A stretch of 15,914 nt of DNA, from the NCBI GenBank assembly GCA_018725535.1, contig QLUS01000025.1, forward strand, positions 1-15,914, written 5' to 3'. The translations under genes were made by a program, and so were the position numbers. This document shows positions 5,400 to 12,841 of the stretch, piece by piece; the first letter of the stretch is position 1; each line of letters opens with the position of its first letter. A model generated the notes under the pieces. That model made no database searches. It saw nothing but the letters and a program-made list of their open reading frames with translations, and was not told the origin of the DNA. The stretch is from Bacillota bacterium. Its GTDB lineage: Bacteria > Bacillota > UBA994.

Positions 5400-5428
5400 A
5401 GTCTAGCACAATTATCTGACTCGCGCAA
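5400..5428 (-). promoter_or_regulatory. Promoter of the serS T-box leader
   Basis: On the minus strand TTGCGC (5428-5423), a 17-bp spacer and TAGACT (5405-5400) with a TGC extension. It would start transcription around 5393, just before Stem I of the T-box. The -35 is weak and the extended -10 compensates. Confidence 0.5.
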
Positions 5429-5461
5429 TAGACGCGAATGCGTCGCCGAGCAGCAGGGAAC

Positions 5462-5489
5462 TTGCGGTGGACGAAGAATACAATATACA
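5462..5489 (+). promoter_or_regulatory. Candidate promoter of the aminotransferase gene
   Basis: TTGCGG (5462-5467), a 16-bp spacer and TATACA (5484-5489), about 25 nt upstream of the aminotransferase start. It is back-to-back with the serS T-box promoter in a short divergent region. Confidence 0.45.
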
Positions 5490-5513
5490 AAACACAGTTA
5501 AGGGGGCCTATTC

Positions 5514-6710
5514 ATGAAGAAGCTCGCCGAACGCGTGCTTAACATTACTCCTTCCGTCACGTTCAGCATCGACGCCAAGGCCAAACAAATGGCGGCTCAA
5601 GGCATTAAGGTCGTTAATTTTGGCGTGGGGGAGCCAGATTTTGATACCCCTGCCCATATTGCCGCTGCCGGTATCGCAGCTATAGAGGCCGGTCACACCC
5701 GCTATACGCCCTCAAGCGGCACGGAGAAACTCCGTCAAGCCATTTGCCAGAAGCTCGGCAGCGAAAACCAGTTGTCCTACAACCCTGCACAGATAGTGGT
5801 GTCTAACGGCGCGAAGCACAGCATCTATAATGCTCTCCTGGCCCTCTGCGACCCTGGCGACGAAGTGATTGTGCCCGCGCCCTATTGGGTGAGCTACCCT
5901 GAGATGGTCAAGATGGCTAGCGGAGTGCCAAAAATCCTCGACACCCGCGAAGAAGAAGATTTTAAGGTGCGTCCGGAGGAGCTTGTTGCTGCAATTACGA
6001 CGCGCACTAAGGCGCTGATTCTTAACTCCCCGAGCAATCCCACCGGCATGGTATATTCGGCAAGCGAACTAAAGATTATTGCGGATATCTGTGTGCAGCA
6101 CCAAGTCTACGTTATTTCCGATGAGATCTACGAGAAGCTTATTTACGACGGGGTAAAACACGTAAGCATGGCCTCATTCGGCCCTGACATTAAGGAACTG
6201 ACCGTTGTTGTTAACGGCATGTCCAAGGCCTACGCCATGACGGGTTGGCGGATTGGGTACACCGCCAGCAATTCGGCGTTAGCGGCGGCTATGGGGAGCC
6301 TGCAAAGCCACGCTACATCTAACCCAAACTCCATCGCGCAAACAGCGAGCGTTGAGGCGCTATGCGGTTCGCAGGAGGCGATTGGGGCAATGTTGCAGGA
6401 ATTTGCCCGTCGCCGCCTCCGCATGGTGGAACTCCTTAATCAACTGCCGGGCGTGTCCTGCCGTATGCCGCAAGGGGCGTTCTACGTCCTAGCTAACATA
6501 TCCCAGCTCCTAGGCGTTCCCTATGGGGGCGAAGTAATCCTTGATGACGTTAGGCTTGCTGGGGTAATGCTGGATAAAGCACATGTGGCGGTAGTTCCGG
6601 GTTCTGGCTTTGGGGCGCGCAATTACATTCGCCTCTCCTATGCGACCTCCATGGAAAATATCGAGGCGGGTGTGAGTCGCATCAGAACCTACATTACTAC
6701 GCCGTATTGA
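5514..6710 (+). CDS. Class I/II PLP-dependent aminotransferase (aspartate aminotransferase type)
   Basis: This 398-residue fold-type I enzyme transfers amino groups between an amino acid, most likely aspartate, and 2-oxoglutarate in the cytoplasm. Visible residues are the N-terminal GVGEPDFDTP, NPTG at 175-178, Asp203 (ISDEIY) that pairs with the PLP ring nitrogen, Schiff-base Lys238 in GMSKAYAMTGWRIGY, Arg246, and Arg373 (YIRLSY), which binds the substrate carboxylate. The sequence belongs to the Ib subgroup common in Firmicutes. With aroA and aroC in the window, a role with prephenate or aromatic 2-oxo acids is possible but unproven. AAGGGGGCC precedes ATG 5514. Its end overlaps the convergent sigma gene by 22 bp. 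Confidence 0.92.
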   Translation: MKKLAERVLNITPSVTFSIDAKAKQMAAQGIKVVNFGVGEPDFDTPAHIAAAGIAAIEAGHTRYTPSSGTEKLRQAICQKLGSENQLSYNPAQIVVSNGAKHSIYNALLALCDPGDEVIVPAPYWVSYPEMVKMASGVPKILDTREEEDFKVRPEELVAAITTRTKALILNSPSNPTGMVYSASELKIIADICVQHQVYVISDEIYEKLIYDGVKHVSMASFGPDIKELTVVVNGMSKAYAMTGWRIGYTASNSALAAAMGSLQSHATSNPNSIAQTASVEALCGSQEAIGAMLQEFARRRLRMVELLNQLPGVSCRMPQGAFYVLANISQLLGVPYGGEVILDDVRLAGVMLDKAHVAVVPGSGFGARNYIRLSYATSMENIEAGVSRIRTYITTPY

Positions 6711-7267
6711 CCAAGCAACCGCGCAAGTTCCACTCGCATCTGCTTGCGCGCACGGTAGAGCTTGCAGCGGATTGCCTCTACTGAGCAGGCCATATGCTGT
6801 GCCATTTCTTCATAAGACAATCGCTGCAGGTCTTTTTGCACGATGAGCTTCTTATAGGCCGCTGGCAGACGGTTGAAGGCATCGTCGATGCACTTGCGCA
6901 TGTCCTCTATTTCCCATTTTTTCTCAAGCATGGCGACATCTAGCCAGGCCGGGGGACGCAAATTCAACAATTCGCGCAGGTCCAACGTCTGAAGCGAGAC
7001 GGAGGGTGCGCGCTTCTTTTTGCGCAGCAGGTCAACGTGGTGATTCTCCATAATCCGCAGCAGCCATGTGCTAAATGACGATTCGCCTCGAAACTCACCC
7101 ACCCTTGCCCATGCGCGCGCGAATGACTCCTGCACGAGGTCCTCAGCATCTTGCCATGATCGAGTGAGCGTGATGGCCCGCTGCCTCGCTTGCCCCCAAT
7201 ACTTATTGACCATTTCCTCAAAGGCAGCTTTGTCCCCCCTGCGCAAACGATCTAAGAGCTCTGTCAC
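6689..7267 (-). CDS. RNA polymerase sigma factor, sigma-70 family, ECF type
   Basis: About 192 residues with two sigma domains only. Region 2 includes DAEDLVQESFARAW followed by FSTWLLRIMENHHVDLLRKKKR. Region 4 includes RLPAAYKKLIVQKDLQRLSYEEMA and a helix-turn-helix ending RCKLYRARKQMR. It directs RNA polymerase to an unknown, probably stress- or envelope-related, promoter set. GTG at 7267 is chosen because AAGGGAG precedes it and similarity to ECF factors begins there. The frame stays open 31 codons further upstream. No anti-sigma gene is next to it, which is unusual for this class. The divergent neighbour is a dead penicillin-binding protein gene, and the last codons overlap the aminotransferase end. 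Confidence 0.9.
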   Translation of the reverse strand: MTELLDRLRRGDKAAFEEMVNKYWGQARQRAITLTRSWQDAEDLVQESFARAWARVGEFRGESSFSTWLLRIMENHHVDLLRKKKRAPSVSLQTLDLRELLNLRPPAWLDVAMLEKKWEIEDMRKCIDDAFNRLPAAYKKLIVQKDLQRLSYEEMAQHMACSVEAIRCKLYRARKQMRVELARLLGQYGVVM

Positions 7268-7305
7268 AGATGTAAGTCTCCCTTCTGGGCATCCTCCGCT
7301 TGGTG

Positions 7306-8167
7306 ATGCACATGCCCCGCAGACTACAGGCGCAGTCGGCAATCCTTGCTTCCCTTGCACTTATAACTATTCTGTTTCTTGGGTTAAATACCTTCTTGGC
7401 TTTGCCTCCCTTTGTACAGAGAGAAGCTAGCCTGGTCTTTGCGCGCGACGGAACACTGCTCACGCGTATTTTTGTAGAGAATCGCGAAGTCATTAGCATA
7501 GCCGATGCGCCGGAGCATTTGCTGCAAGCAATGATTGCTACTGAAGATGCGCGTTTCTTTCGGCATTTTGGCCTAGACCCCATCGGCATTGGAAGGGCCT
7601 TATTGGAGGCGCTGCGTAGGCGGCGCTTTGTCGAGGGAGCAAGCACCATTACACAACAACTGGCGCGCAATCTCTATGACCTGCCCATGGAGCGCACCTT
7701 GCGCCGCAAGCTCAGGGAGGCGTATTTAGCGCTGCTACTGGAGCGTCACTACACGAAGAAAGAAATTCTGGATGTACATTAACGAAATCTATATGGGACA
7801 TGGCACTTACGGCGTCGAAGCCGCAAGTAGACACTACTTCAATAAGCGGGCGCGCGACTTGAGTCTGCCTGAGGCGACCATGCTGGCAGGACTTATCCGG
7901 GGCCCCGAATGGTACTCGCCACGGGCTAACTGGGAGCGCGCGCAAGCGCGGCAGGCGTGGGTACTAGACCGCATGGCAACGGAAGGGTACATTAGCGACC
8001 AGGAAGCGACCCAAGCCAAGGCAATGGAGATCGCGCTGTCTCGGGAACCGCGCGCCGCAATAAGCGGGGAACTGCTTAGGAGCCACATCAGGAGTTCCCT
8101 AGAACAGCATATGCCAAACGGCAGTGCGTTAGCCGCAATTGCCGGACTCCGTATATTTACGACGTTG
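7306..8167 (+). pseudogene. Decayed class A penicillin-binding protein (glycosyltransferase part only)
   Basis: The frame from 7300-7312 (TTG, GTG or ATG; no clear Shine-Dalgarno) gives a membrane anchor and then GT51 motifs: ATEDARFFRHFG, GASTITQQLARNL and the RRKLREAYLALLLER segment. It stops at 7782 after KKEILDVH. The next frame, from 7772, continues with YINEIYMGHGTYGVEAASRHYF and LSLPEATMLAGLIRGP, so one frameshift (a 2-nt loss of AT or a 1-nt gain) lies near 7771-7774. After the linker, GLRIFTTL (ending at 8167) is where the transpeptidase domain should begin. Instead similarity ends and the convergent MBL gene follows. Two lesions make a pseudogene likely, although the frameshift alone could be a sequencing error. 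Confidence 0.85.
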
Positions 8168-8215
8168 GCTCTTCCCTTGGGATTGGTTTCGCAACCGCTA
8201 GCGACAAGCTGCGGG

Positions 8216-8956
8216 CTAGAGCTCAAAACAGAGGCCGGAAAAGGCCAAGATTGTTTCGCCAGAAAATGTGGCCCGGGCCTCCGCCAACAGCTCGGCGCCA
8301 TCTCCTATGGGTGGTAGATGAGTAAGGATTAGCTTGCCGACCATCGCTTGCTCAGCCAAAACCCCGCATTCCCGCGCACTCATGTGCTGGGCGGGATTCT
8401 CGCCTTTGTTTTGCTCGGTGAAGCACGCCTCTACCAAAAGTACATCCGCTAGCGCGGCAAACTCGACAAGACCTTCGTCCCAGGCTGTGTCGCCTGTATA
8501 GACCAAACTGCTGCCCTCCGCTTCGACGCGCACGGCATAGCAGGGATAGATGTGTTTGGTTCGATAGAAGGAAAAAGTCATGTCTGCGAGCGAAAAATGC
8601 GAACGCTCGTCTATCGTTTGCAGGGCCAAAATTTGGCGGAAGGGAAGAACCGCCCGTTCTGCTTCCGGCTCCTCAGGGCAATAGACCGCGAGCGGCGACA
8701 CCTTGGTGCCCTGCATAGCCAACATATGTGCGTAGCGCAAAACTAGGAGATCGCAGAAGTGGTCGGCGTGAAGGTGGCTCAGTACCACTGCCGCTAACTT
8801 GCCGCCCTTGGGGTCGAGATATTGACCAAGCTTAGAAACTACACCGCTGCCGCAGTCTAGCAGCACATTGGCCCCCGCATGCGTCAGCAAATACCCCGGG
8901 CCAGCTCCGTCTACTGGCGGATAGGGGGAATGACACCCGAGCACCGTTAACTTCAT
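8216..8956 (-). CDS. Metallo-beta-lactamase-fold hydrolase (RNase Z-like subgroup)
   Basis: A 246-residue predicted metal-dependent hydrolase. It starts with KLTVLGCHSPYPP and carries the dinuclear metal motif HLHADHFCDL at about residues 62-71, then YTGDTAWDE with a metal-bridging Asp and the late ILTHLPP His. The general layout matches the small COG1234-type MBL proteins related to RNase Z, but the exocite arm of true RNase Z is not evident, so the substrate is unknown. ATG at 8956 has GGAGGTG 7-8 nt upstream. The 3' end lies against the decayed PBP gene, and no clear terminator separates them. A REP-like element lies upstream of the start. Confidence 0.88.
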   Translation of the reverse strand: MKLTVLGCHSPYPPVDGAGPGYLLTHAGANVLLDCGSGVVSKLGQYLDPKGGKLAAVVLSHLHADHFCDLLVLRYAHMLAMQGTKVSPLAVYCPEEPEAERAVLPFRQILALQTIDERSHFSLADMTFSFYRTKHIYPCYAVRVEAEGSSLVYTGDTAWDEGLVEFAALADVLLVEACFTEQNKGENPAQHMSARECGVLAEQAMVGKLILTHLPPIGDGAELLAEARATFSGETILAFSGLCFEL

Positions 8957-9024
8957 ACATAGACACCTCCAAACAAGTTGTGCACTGAAAAGGTTTAACA
9001 CTTTGGCAGACTCCGATGAGAGAT

Positions 9025-9063
9025 GAAGCAAAAGGCTCCGTCCCTTCTGCTTCCCTTCTGCTT
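9025..9063 (-). repeat. REP-like element with GGGACGGAGCC core, copy 2
   Basis: Read on the minus strand this has two AAGCAGAAGGG units, then GGGACGGAGCC and TTTTGCTTC. It matches the element at 2071-2125 in order and spacing, with AGCAGAAGG replacing AGCAAAAGG and without the core duplication. It lies between the divergent MBL and dehydrogenase genes. In the rest of the 195-nt gap I see only the two ribosome binding sites and no convincing promoter. Confidence 0.78.
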
Positions 9064-9151
9064 CACTTTTCCCGGGCAATAATCCGGCAGGAGAAACGCC
9101 TGTCTAACACGAAAGTTCTGCGTAATCTCTTTGTGTACAGGAGGAATGAAT

Positions 9152-10087
9152 GTGGTCACCATTCTCGTCCGCGGCACGCTCAGCGGCGACGAGTGCCTTC
9201 AAATTAGCGCTGCCTATCCGGAGGCACAGGTTATTGCGGCTGAAGGCGAAGAGTTTTTGCGCCATCTGCCGGAAGCAGACATTGTATGGGGAGCACTACG
9301 GCCATCGCAAATTCCCCTTGGCAAGAAACTGAGACTGATTCAAGTACTAAGCGCGGGTGTTGATCATATGCTCTCCCCGGAGCTTAGGGCAAGTGAAGCT
9401 CTGCTCTGTACCACTAGCGGCATGCATCAAGAAACGATTGGCGAGCATGTGTTAGGACTCATGCTGTGCTTGGTGCGAAAGTTTCCCGCACATGTGTTAA
9501 ACCAGCGCGAGCGCGAATGGCGTCCCTGTGAGCCTGAGCTCCTGTATGGCCAGACGATAGGCATTCTCGGATTCGGGGCTATCGGACAAGCGTTAGGGAG
9601 AAGAGCTAGGGCCATGGGAATGAAAGTCATCGGCATACGCAGGCATCCCGCTCCCTCGCCCTATGCCGACGAGGTGCTTCCCGAATGCGAACTAGATCGC
9701 GTCTTGCCGCTCGTTAAGCATCTCGTGGTTGCTCTGCCGCTAACGCCCTCTACCGATTTGGTTGTGACCCGGGAGCGCCTCGCGCTGCTCCCCGCCGGGG
9801 CTTATTTCTACAACATTGCACGCGGCAAAATAGTAGATGAAGTTGCGCTGATAGAGCTCTTACACAGCGGTCGTCTCGCCGGCGCAGGGTTAGATGTGTT
9901 CGCCGAGGAGCCTCTGCCCAAGGAAAATCCGCTGTGGTCGATGCCAAACGTCCTAATCACCCCCCATTGCGCCGGGTCGCTGCCGAATTACCGCGAACGC
10001 GCGCTCGAGATCTTCCTCGAAAACCTGCGCCGGCTGTGTCTTGGCAGGCCGCTCCTCAACACCGTGGACAAACGGGCGGGGTACTAG
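9152..10087 (+). CDS. D-isomer-specific 2-hydroxyacid dehydrogenase, NAD-dependent
   Basis: A 311-residue cytoplasmic oxidoreductase predicted to reduce a 2-oxo acid to a D-2-hydroxy acid. The Rossmann motif GILGFGAIG is at 137-145. The catalytic triad is Arg224 (NIARGKIVDE), Glu253 (AEEPLP) and His272 (TPHCAGS). The N-terminal catalytic half is short, as in the glyoxylate/hydroxypyruvate reductase-like branch. GTG at 9152 is preferred to ATG at 9146 because AGGAGG (9139-9144) is 7 nt from the GTG but only 1 nt from the ATG. It converges on aroC with an 11-nt gap and no visible terminator. The substrate is undetermined. Confidence 0.92.
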   Translation: MVTILVRGTLSGDECLQISAAYPEAQVIAAEGEEFLRHLPEADIVWGALRPSQIPLGKKLRLIQVLSAGVDHMLSPELRASEALLCTTSGMHQETIGEHVLGLMLCLVRKFPAHVLNQREREWRPCEPELLYGQTIGILGFGAIGQALGRRARAMGMKVIGIRRHPAPSPYADEVLPECELDRVLPLVKHLVVALPLTPSTDLVVTRERLALLPAGAYFYNIARGKIVDEVALIELLHSGRLAGAGLDVFAEEPLPKENPLWSMPNVLITPHCAGSLPNYRERALEIFLENLRRLCLGRPLLNTVDKRAGY

Positions 10088-10098
10088 GGTCACTTGGC

Positions 10099-11175
10099 CT
10101 AGCTTTCCACTAAGGCACAAAGCAGAACCCATGCTAACACGGCTTCCGCCACCACCACTGCGGCAAATACGGCTGTCACGTCACTTCGCTCGCGCACCGG
10201 AGCAGCCTCACTGAGCGTAGCTAGGTCTACCGTCCTGCTTGGCGCAAGTGTAGGTATGGGTTTGACGGCGCAACGCACCCGCAGGGGCTGCCCGGTAGAC
10301 ATCCCGCCCGCTAGGCCTGCGTTGGTATTCCCGACATAGTGAATCCCCTTTTCTACATCATACCGCAAGCTGTCGCCGGGTGCGCCGGGGGCATGGCGCG
10401 CCTGCGAAAAAGCTTCCCCGATTTCTATGCCCCTAACTGCGGGAATAGACATTAGCGCCCCGGCAATCAGCCCGTCGAGGCGCTTGTCGGCGTGCACGTA
10501 GGAGCCTAGCCCAATGGGCAAATGAAATGCCGCCACCTCAATTACCCCACCCACACTGACGCCCTCTGCCCTGCAGGCAGCTAGCAGTTCTTCGGCCGCA
10601 CGGGCCTTGTGCGCGTCTTCCGATAGTTGATGATCGCGTGCTCGCTTATACACTTCTTCCGTAAATTCTTCTGTCCCTAGCCTTAGCGGGCCGAGCTCAG
10701 CGACACGGCCGTATATGCTAATGCCCTTGGGTCGCAGCGCTTGGCGGGCCACCGCCCCGATAGCCGTGCGCATGGCTGTTTCGCGTGCGCTGGCCCGCTC
10801 TAAGACATTCCGCGCGTCGTCAAACCCATACTTGACCATGCCGGGGTAGTCGGCGTGCCCCGGACGCGGGCACGTCACCTTCGCTCCGCTCGCGGGAAGG
10901 TGAGGGTGCATGGTCTCCGCCCAATTTACGTGGTCACGATTAACTATTTGCATGGTTAGCGGGCTGCCAAGCGTGAGGCCTCCCCGCAGCCCGGAAAGGA
11001 TGGCAACTGTGTCCTGCTCGATCTTCATGCGTTCGCCGCGTCCCGGCACACGCTGTCGGCGGGCGAGCTCGGCGTCAATCTCCCGCATGTCTATCCGTAT
11101 CCCTGCGGGCAACCCCTCGATAATGCAGGTTAACGCCGGGCCGTGTGACTCTCCTGCGGTAAGAAATCTAAGCAT
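10099..11175 (-). CDS. aroC: Chorismate synthase
   Basis: This 358-residue enzyme performs the last shikimate-pathway step, converting EPSP to chorismate with reduced FMN. Family signatures are GESHGPAL near the N-terminus, RDHVNW, the PRPGHADYPG segment, NVLERASARETAMR, and near the C-terminus RERSDVTAV. After RSDV the usual proline-alanine stretch reads VFAAVVVAEAV, and the protein ends a few residues after the last helix, so its tail is slightly shorter than in many homologues. ATG 11175 overlaps the aroA stop by 8 bp and has GGGGAGG 6 nt upstream, so the two genes are translationally coupled. Confidence 0.96.
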   Translation of the reverse strand: MLRFLTAGESHGPALTCIIEGLPAGIRIDMREIDAELARRQRVPGRGERMKIEQDTVAILSGLRGGLTLGSPLTMQIVNRDHVNWAETMHPHLPASGAKVTCPRPGHADYPGMVKYGFDDARNVLERASARETAMRTAIGAVARQALRPKGISIYGRVAELGPLRLGTEEFTEEVYKRARDHQLSEDAHKARAAEELLAACRAEGVSVGGVIEVAAFHLPIGLGSYVHADKRLDGLIAGALMSIPAVRGIEIGEAFSQARHAPGAPGDSLRYDVEKGIHYVGNTNAGLAGGMSTGQPLRVRCAVKPIPTLAPSRTVDLATLSEAAPVRERSDVTAVFAAVVVAEAVLAWVLLCALVES

Positions 11176-12466
11176 AGTGGGCCTCCCCTGCTTTCACTAG
11201 GCTCTCTAGTGTCGTAAAGAACCCTCTGTACGACACTGCGACACACTCTGCCCCGCGCAAGAGCGTGGTTCCCTCTGCGCTGCAGCCTGCCACAGCGAGA
11301 GACATGGCCAGCCGATGGTCGCCGTGCGAGTTAACGAGAGCGCCACTGAGACGCCCCCCCTCAAGGATAAAGCCATCCGGCAACTCCTGACACCTAGCCC
11401 CCATTTGCCTGAGCTCGGTGAGTAAAGCTGTAATACGGTCGCTTTCTTTCACCCTGAGTTCAGCGGCGTCGCGCACCTCCGTTCTACCAGTGGCAAGGGC
11501 TGCCGCTACTGCCAAGATGGGCAATTCATCAATCAGACGGGGAATATCTGCTCCCCCCACATTGAAACCCCTAAGATGGCCTCCAGACACGTGGATGCTG
11601 CCAACGGGCTCAGGCTCCGTGCGGTGCACCGTACAGGTTAAGCTCGCCCCCATGGCCTGCAGCACGTCAAGCACGCCGGTACGGGTGGGGTTTAGCCCTA
11701 CATTCTCGACGACTAGCTCCGCTCCTGGCGTAACTGCAGCTAAAACCAAGAAGAACGCCGCACCGGAGATATCCCCCGGCGTCTCAAAGTGAAATGGACT
11801 TAAGGCTTGTCCTCCCTGCAACTCGGCATAGCCCGGGCTAAAGTCAATGTTACATCCAAAAGCCCGCAGCATGCGCTCGGTATGGTCACGTGTCGGGTGT
11901 TTTTCCCATATTCTCGTTACGCCCGTAGCACTAAGCCCAGCCAAAAGCAAAGCGGACTTCACTTGGGCACTGGCGATGGGCAAGCGGTGGTCGCGTCCCT
12001 TAAGCTTCCCGCCAGTCACCATAAGCGGCGGGCGTCCTTTGTCTGTCACAGCTTGTATCTGCCCGCCCATAAGTGTAAGCGGGCCCACGATTCTCTGCAT
12101 GGGGCGGGTAGATAGCGAAGCATCGCCAACCAGTGTCGCCTGCATCGCGCTCCCCGCCAAAAGCCCCGCTAAGAGCCGCATGGTCGTCCCCGAATTCTCA
12201 CAGCTAAGCGCCGCCCCCGGCTCGCGCCATTGCGGCAGGCTTTTCCCCGTGACGCAGGTTGTTCCCGCCTCCTCCTCTATCGCTATGCCCATTTGGCGAA
12301 GACACTGCCTAGTTGCCGCCACATCTTCCGCATCCGAAAGGCCAAAGAGACATGAAAGACCGGGCGCTTGCGCTGCCACTAGCAGTGCGCGATGGCTAAT
12401 TGACTTGTCTCCCGGAACCCTTATTTTCTCTCGAAAGGCCTTAATCTTCTCTATCTCCATGACCAT
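11168..12466 (-). CDS. aroA: 3-phosphoshikimate 1-carboxyvinyltransferase (EPSP synthase)
   Basis: This enzyme of about 432 residues joins phosphoenolpyruvate to shikimate-3-phosphate. The N-terminal VPGDKSISHRALL, then ENSGTTMRLLAGLL, PIASAQVKSALLLAGL, KHPTRDHTERML and the C-terminal SHGDHRLAMSLAVAG are diagnostic. The glycine of the NSGT loop (equivalent to E. coli Gly96) is kept, and the position equivalent to E. coli Pro101 is Leu, as usual in Gram-positive forms. Starts at 12475 (GTG), 12466 (ATG) and 12460 (ATG) are possible. I prefer 12466 because AGAGG lies about 8 nt upstream. It is the first gene of a pair with aroC. Confidence 0.96.
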   Translation of the reverse strand: MVMEIEKIKAFREKIRVPGDKSISHRALLVAAQAPGLSCLFGLSDAEDVAATRQCLRQMGIAIEEEAGTTCVTGKSLPQWREPGAALSCENSGTTMRLLAGLLAGSAMQATLVGDASLSTRPMQRIVGPLTLMGGQIQAVTDKGRPPLMVTGGKLKGRDHRLPIASAQVKSALLLAGLSATGVTRIWEKHPTRDHTERMLRAFGCNIDFSPGYAELQGGQALSPFHFETPGDISGAAFFLVLAAVTPGAELVVENVGLNPTRTGVLDVLQAMGASLTCTVHRTEPEPVGSIHVSGGHLRGFNVGGADIPRLIDELPILAVAAALATGRTEVRDAAELRVKESDRITALLTELRQMGARCQELPDGFILEGGRLSGALVNSHGDHRLAMSLAVAGCSAEGTTLLRGAECVAVSYRGFFTTLESLVKAGEAHYA

Positions 12467-12488
12467 CGTCCTCACCTCTCAGTGTACC

Positions 12489-12494
12489 AGTGTA
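12489..12494 (-). promoter_or_regulatory. Possible extended -10 for aroA
   Basis: On the minus strand TGCTACACT provides an extended -10, with TACACT at 12494-12489, about 23 nt before the aroA start. No good -35 is visible. The element lies close to the divergent promoter of the DUF1858 gene. Confidence 0.3.
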
Positions 12495-12534
12495 GCACAT
12501 CACCTGCCGGTACGCTCACTCGGCGGTGCAGATT

Positions 12535-12545
12535 TGTGGTATACT
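12535..12545 (+). promoter_or_regulatory. Extended -10 promoter of the DUF1858 gene
   Basis: TGGTATACT gives a TGn extension followed by TATACT (12540-12545), 25 nt before the ATG and just upstream of the GGAGGTG site. The -35 region is not consensus. Confidence 0.5.
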
Positions 12546-12570
12546 GAGGATACGTTTGGAGGTGTGAAGG

Positions 12571-12771
12571 ATGAAAGTAACTCGCGACATGGGTATACAA
12601 GACGTTGTGGATAGGTTGCCGCAGCTGGTGCCGGTGTTTCTTAAGTACGGCCTCGGTTGTCTAGGCTGCGCGGCAGCTCGCTTCGAGTCTATCGAGCAGG
12701 GAGCTATGGCACACGGCATTGATGTAGACGCGTTGATTAAAGACCTGAATCTCGCGCTCGAAAAGAGTTAG
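12571..12771 (+). CDS. DUF1858 domain protein (putative redox-disulfide protein)
   Basis: A 66-residue protein matching the small DUF1858 family, often found with or fused to hybrid-cluster and other redox proteins. The core is the N-terminal helix segment GIQDVVDRLPQLVPVFLKYG followed by GC30-L-G-C33, a CxxC pair able to form a redox disulfide or bind metal, then AAARFESIEQGAMAHGID. GGAGGTG lies 6 nt before ATG 12571. It is monocistronic, divergent from aroA, and ends at a shared hairpin. The molecular function is unknown, and no partner gene in the window suggests one. Confidence 0.88.
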   Translation: MKVTRDMGIQDVVDRLPQLVPVFLKYGLGCLGCAAARFESIEQGAMAHGIDVDALIKDLNLALEKS

Positions 12772-12801
12772 CGAAGGGCTATGCGCCACTCCTAAGACAA
12801 A

Positions 12802-12840
12802 GGGGCTGTCTCCATCTGGCGATGGGACAGCCCTAATCTT
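12802..12840. terminator. Bidirectional terminator hairpin between convergent genes
   Basis: GGGCTGTC (12803-12810) pairs with GACAGCCC (12826-12833) and CCATC (12812-12816) with GATGG (12821-12825), around a TGGC loop and with a single bulged T. The + strand tail is TAATCTTATT and the minus-strand tail is CTTTGTCTT. It lies between the DUF1858 stop (12771) and the 3D-protein stop (12842) and likely serves both genes. Confidence 0.75.
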
Positions 12841-12841
12841 A

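Noticed and set aside
7760..7785. Programmed +1 frameshifting to make a full PBP
   Set aside because: No recognised slippery site with a stalling stop or rare codon, or a stimulatory hairpin, is evident at the junction. The transpeptidase domain is missing anyway, so a mutation is the simpler explanation.
9146..9148. ATG at 9146 as dehydrogenase start
   Set aside because: It is one base from the AGGAGG sequence, too close for initiation. GTG 9152 has ideal 7-nt spacing.
11847..12614. 255-residue plus-strand reading frame opposite aroA
   Set aside because: It is antisense to aroA and runs through the divergent promoter region and the start of the DUF1858 gene in another frame. Composition and lack of motifs mark it as a shadow.
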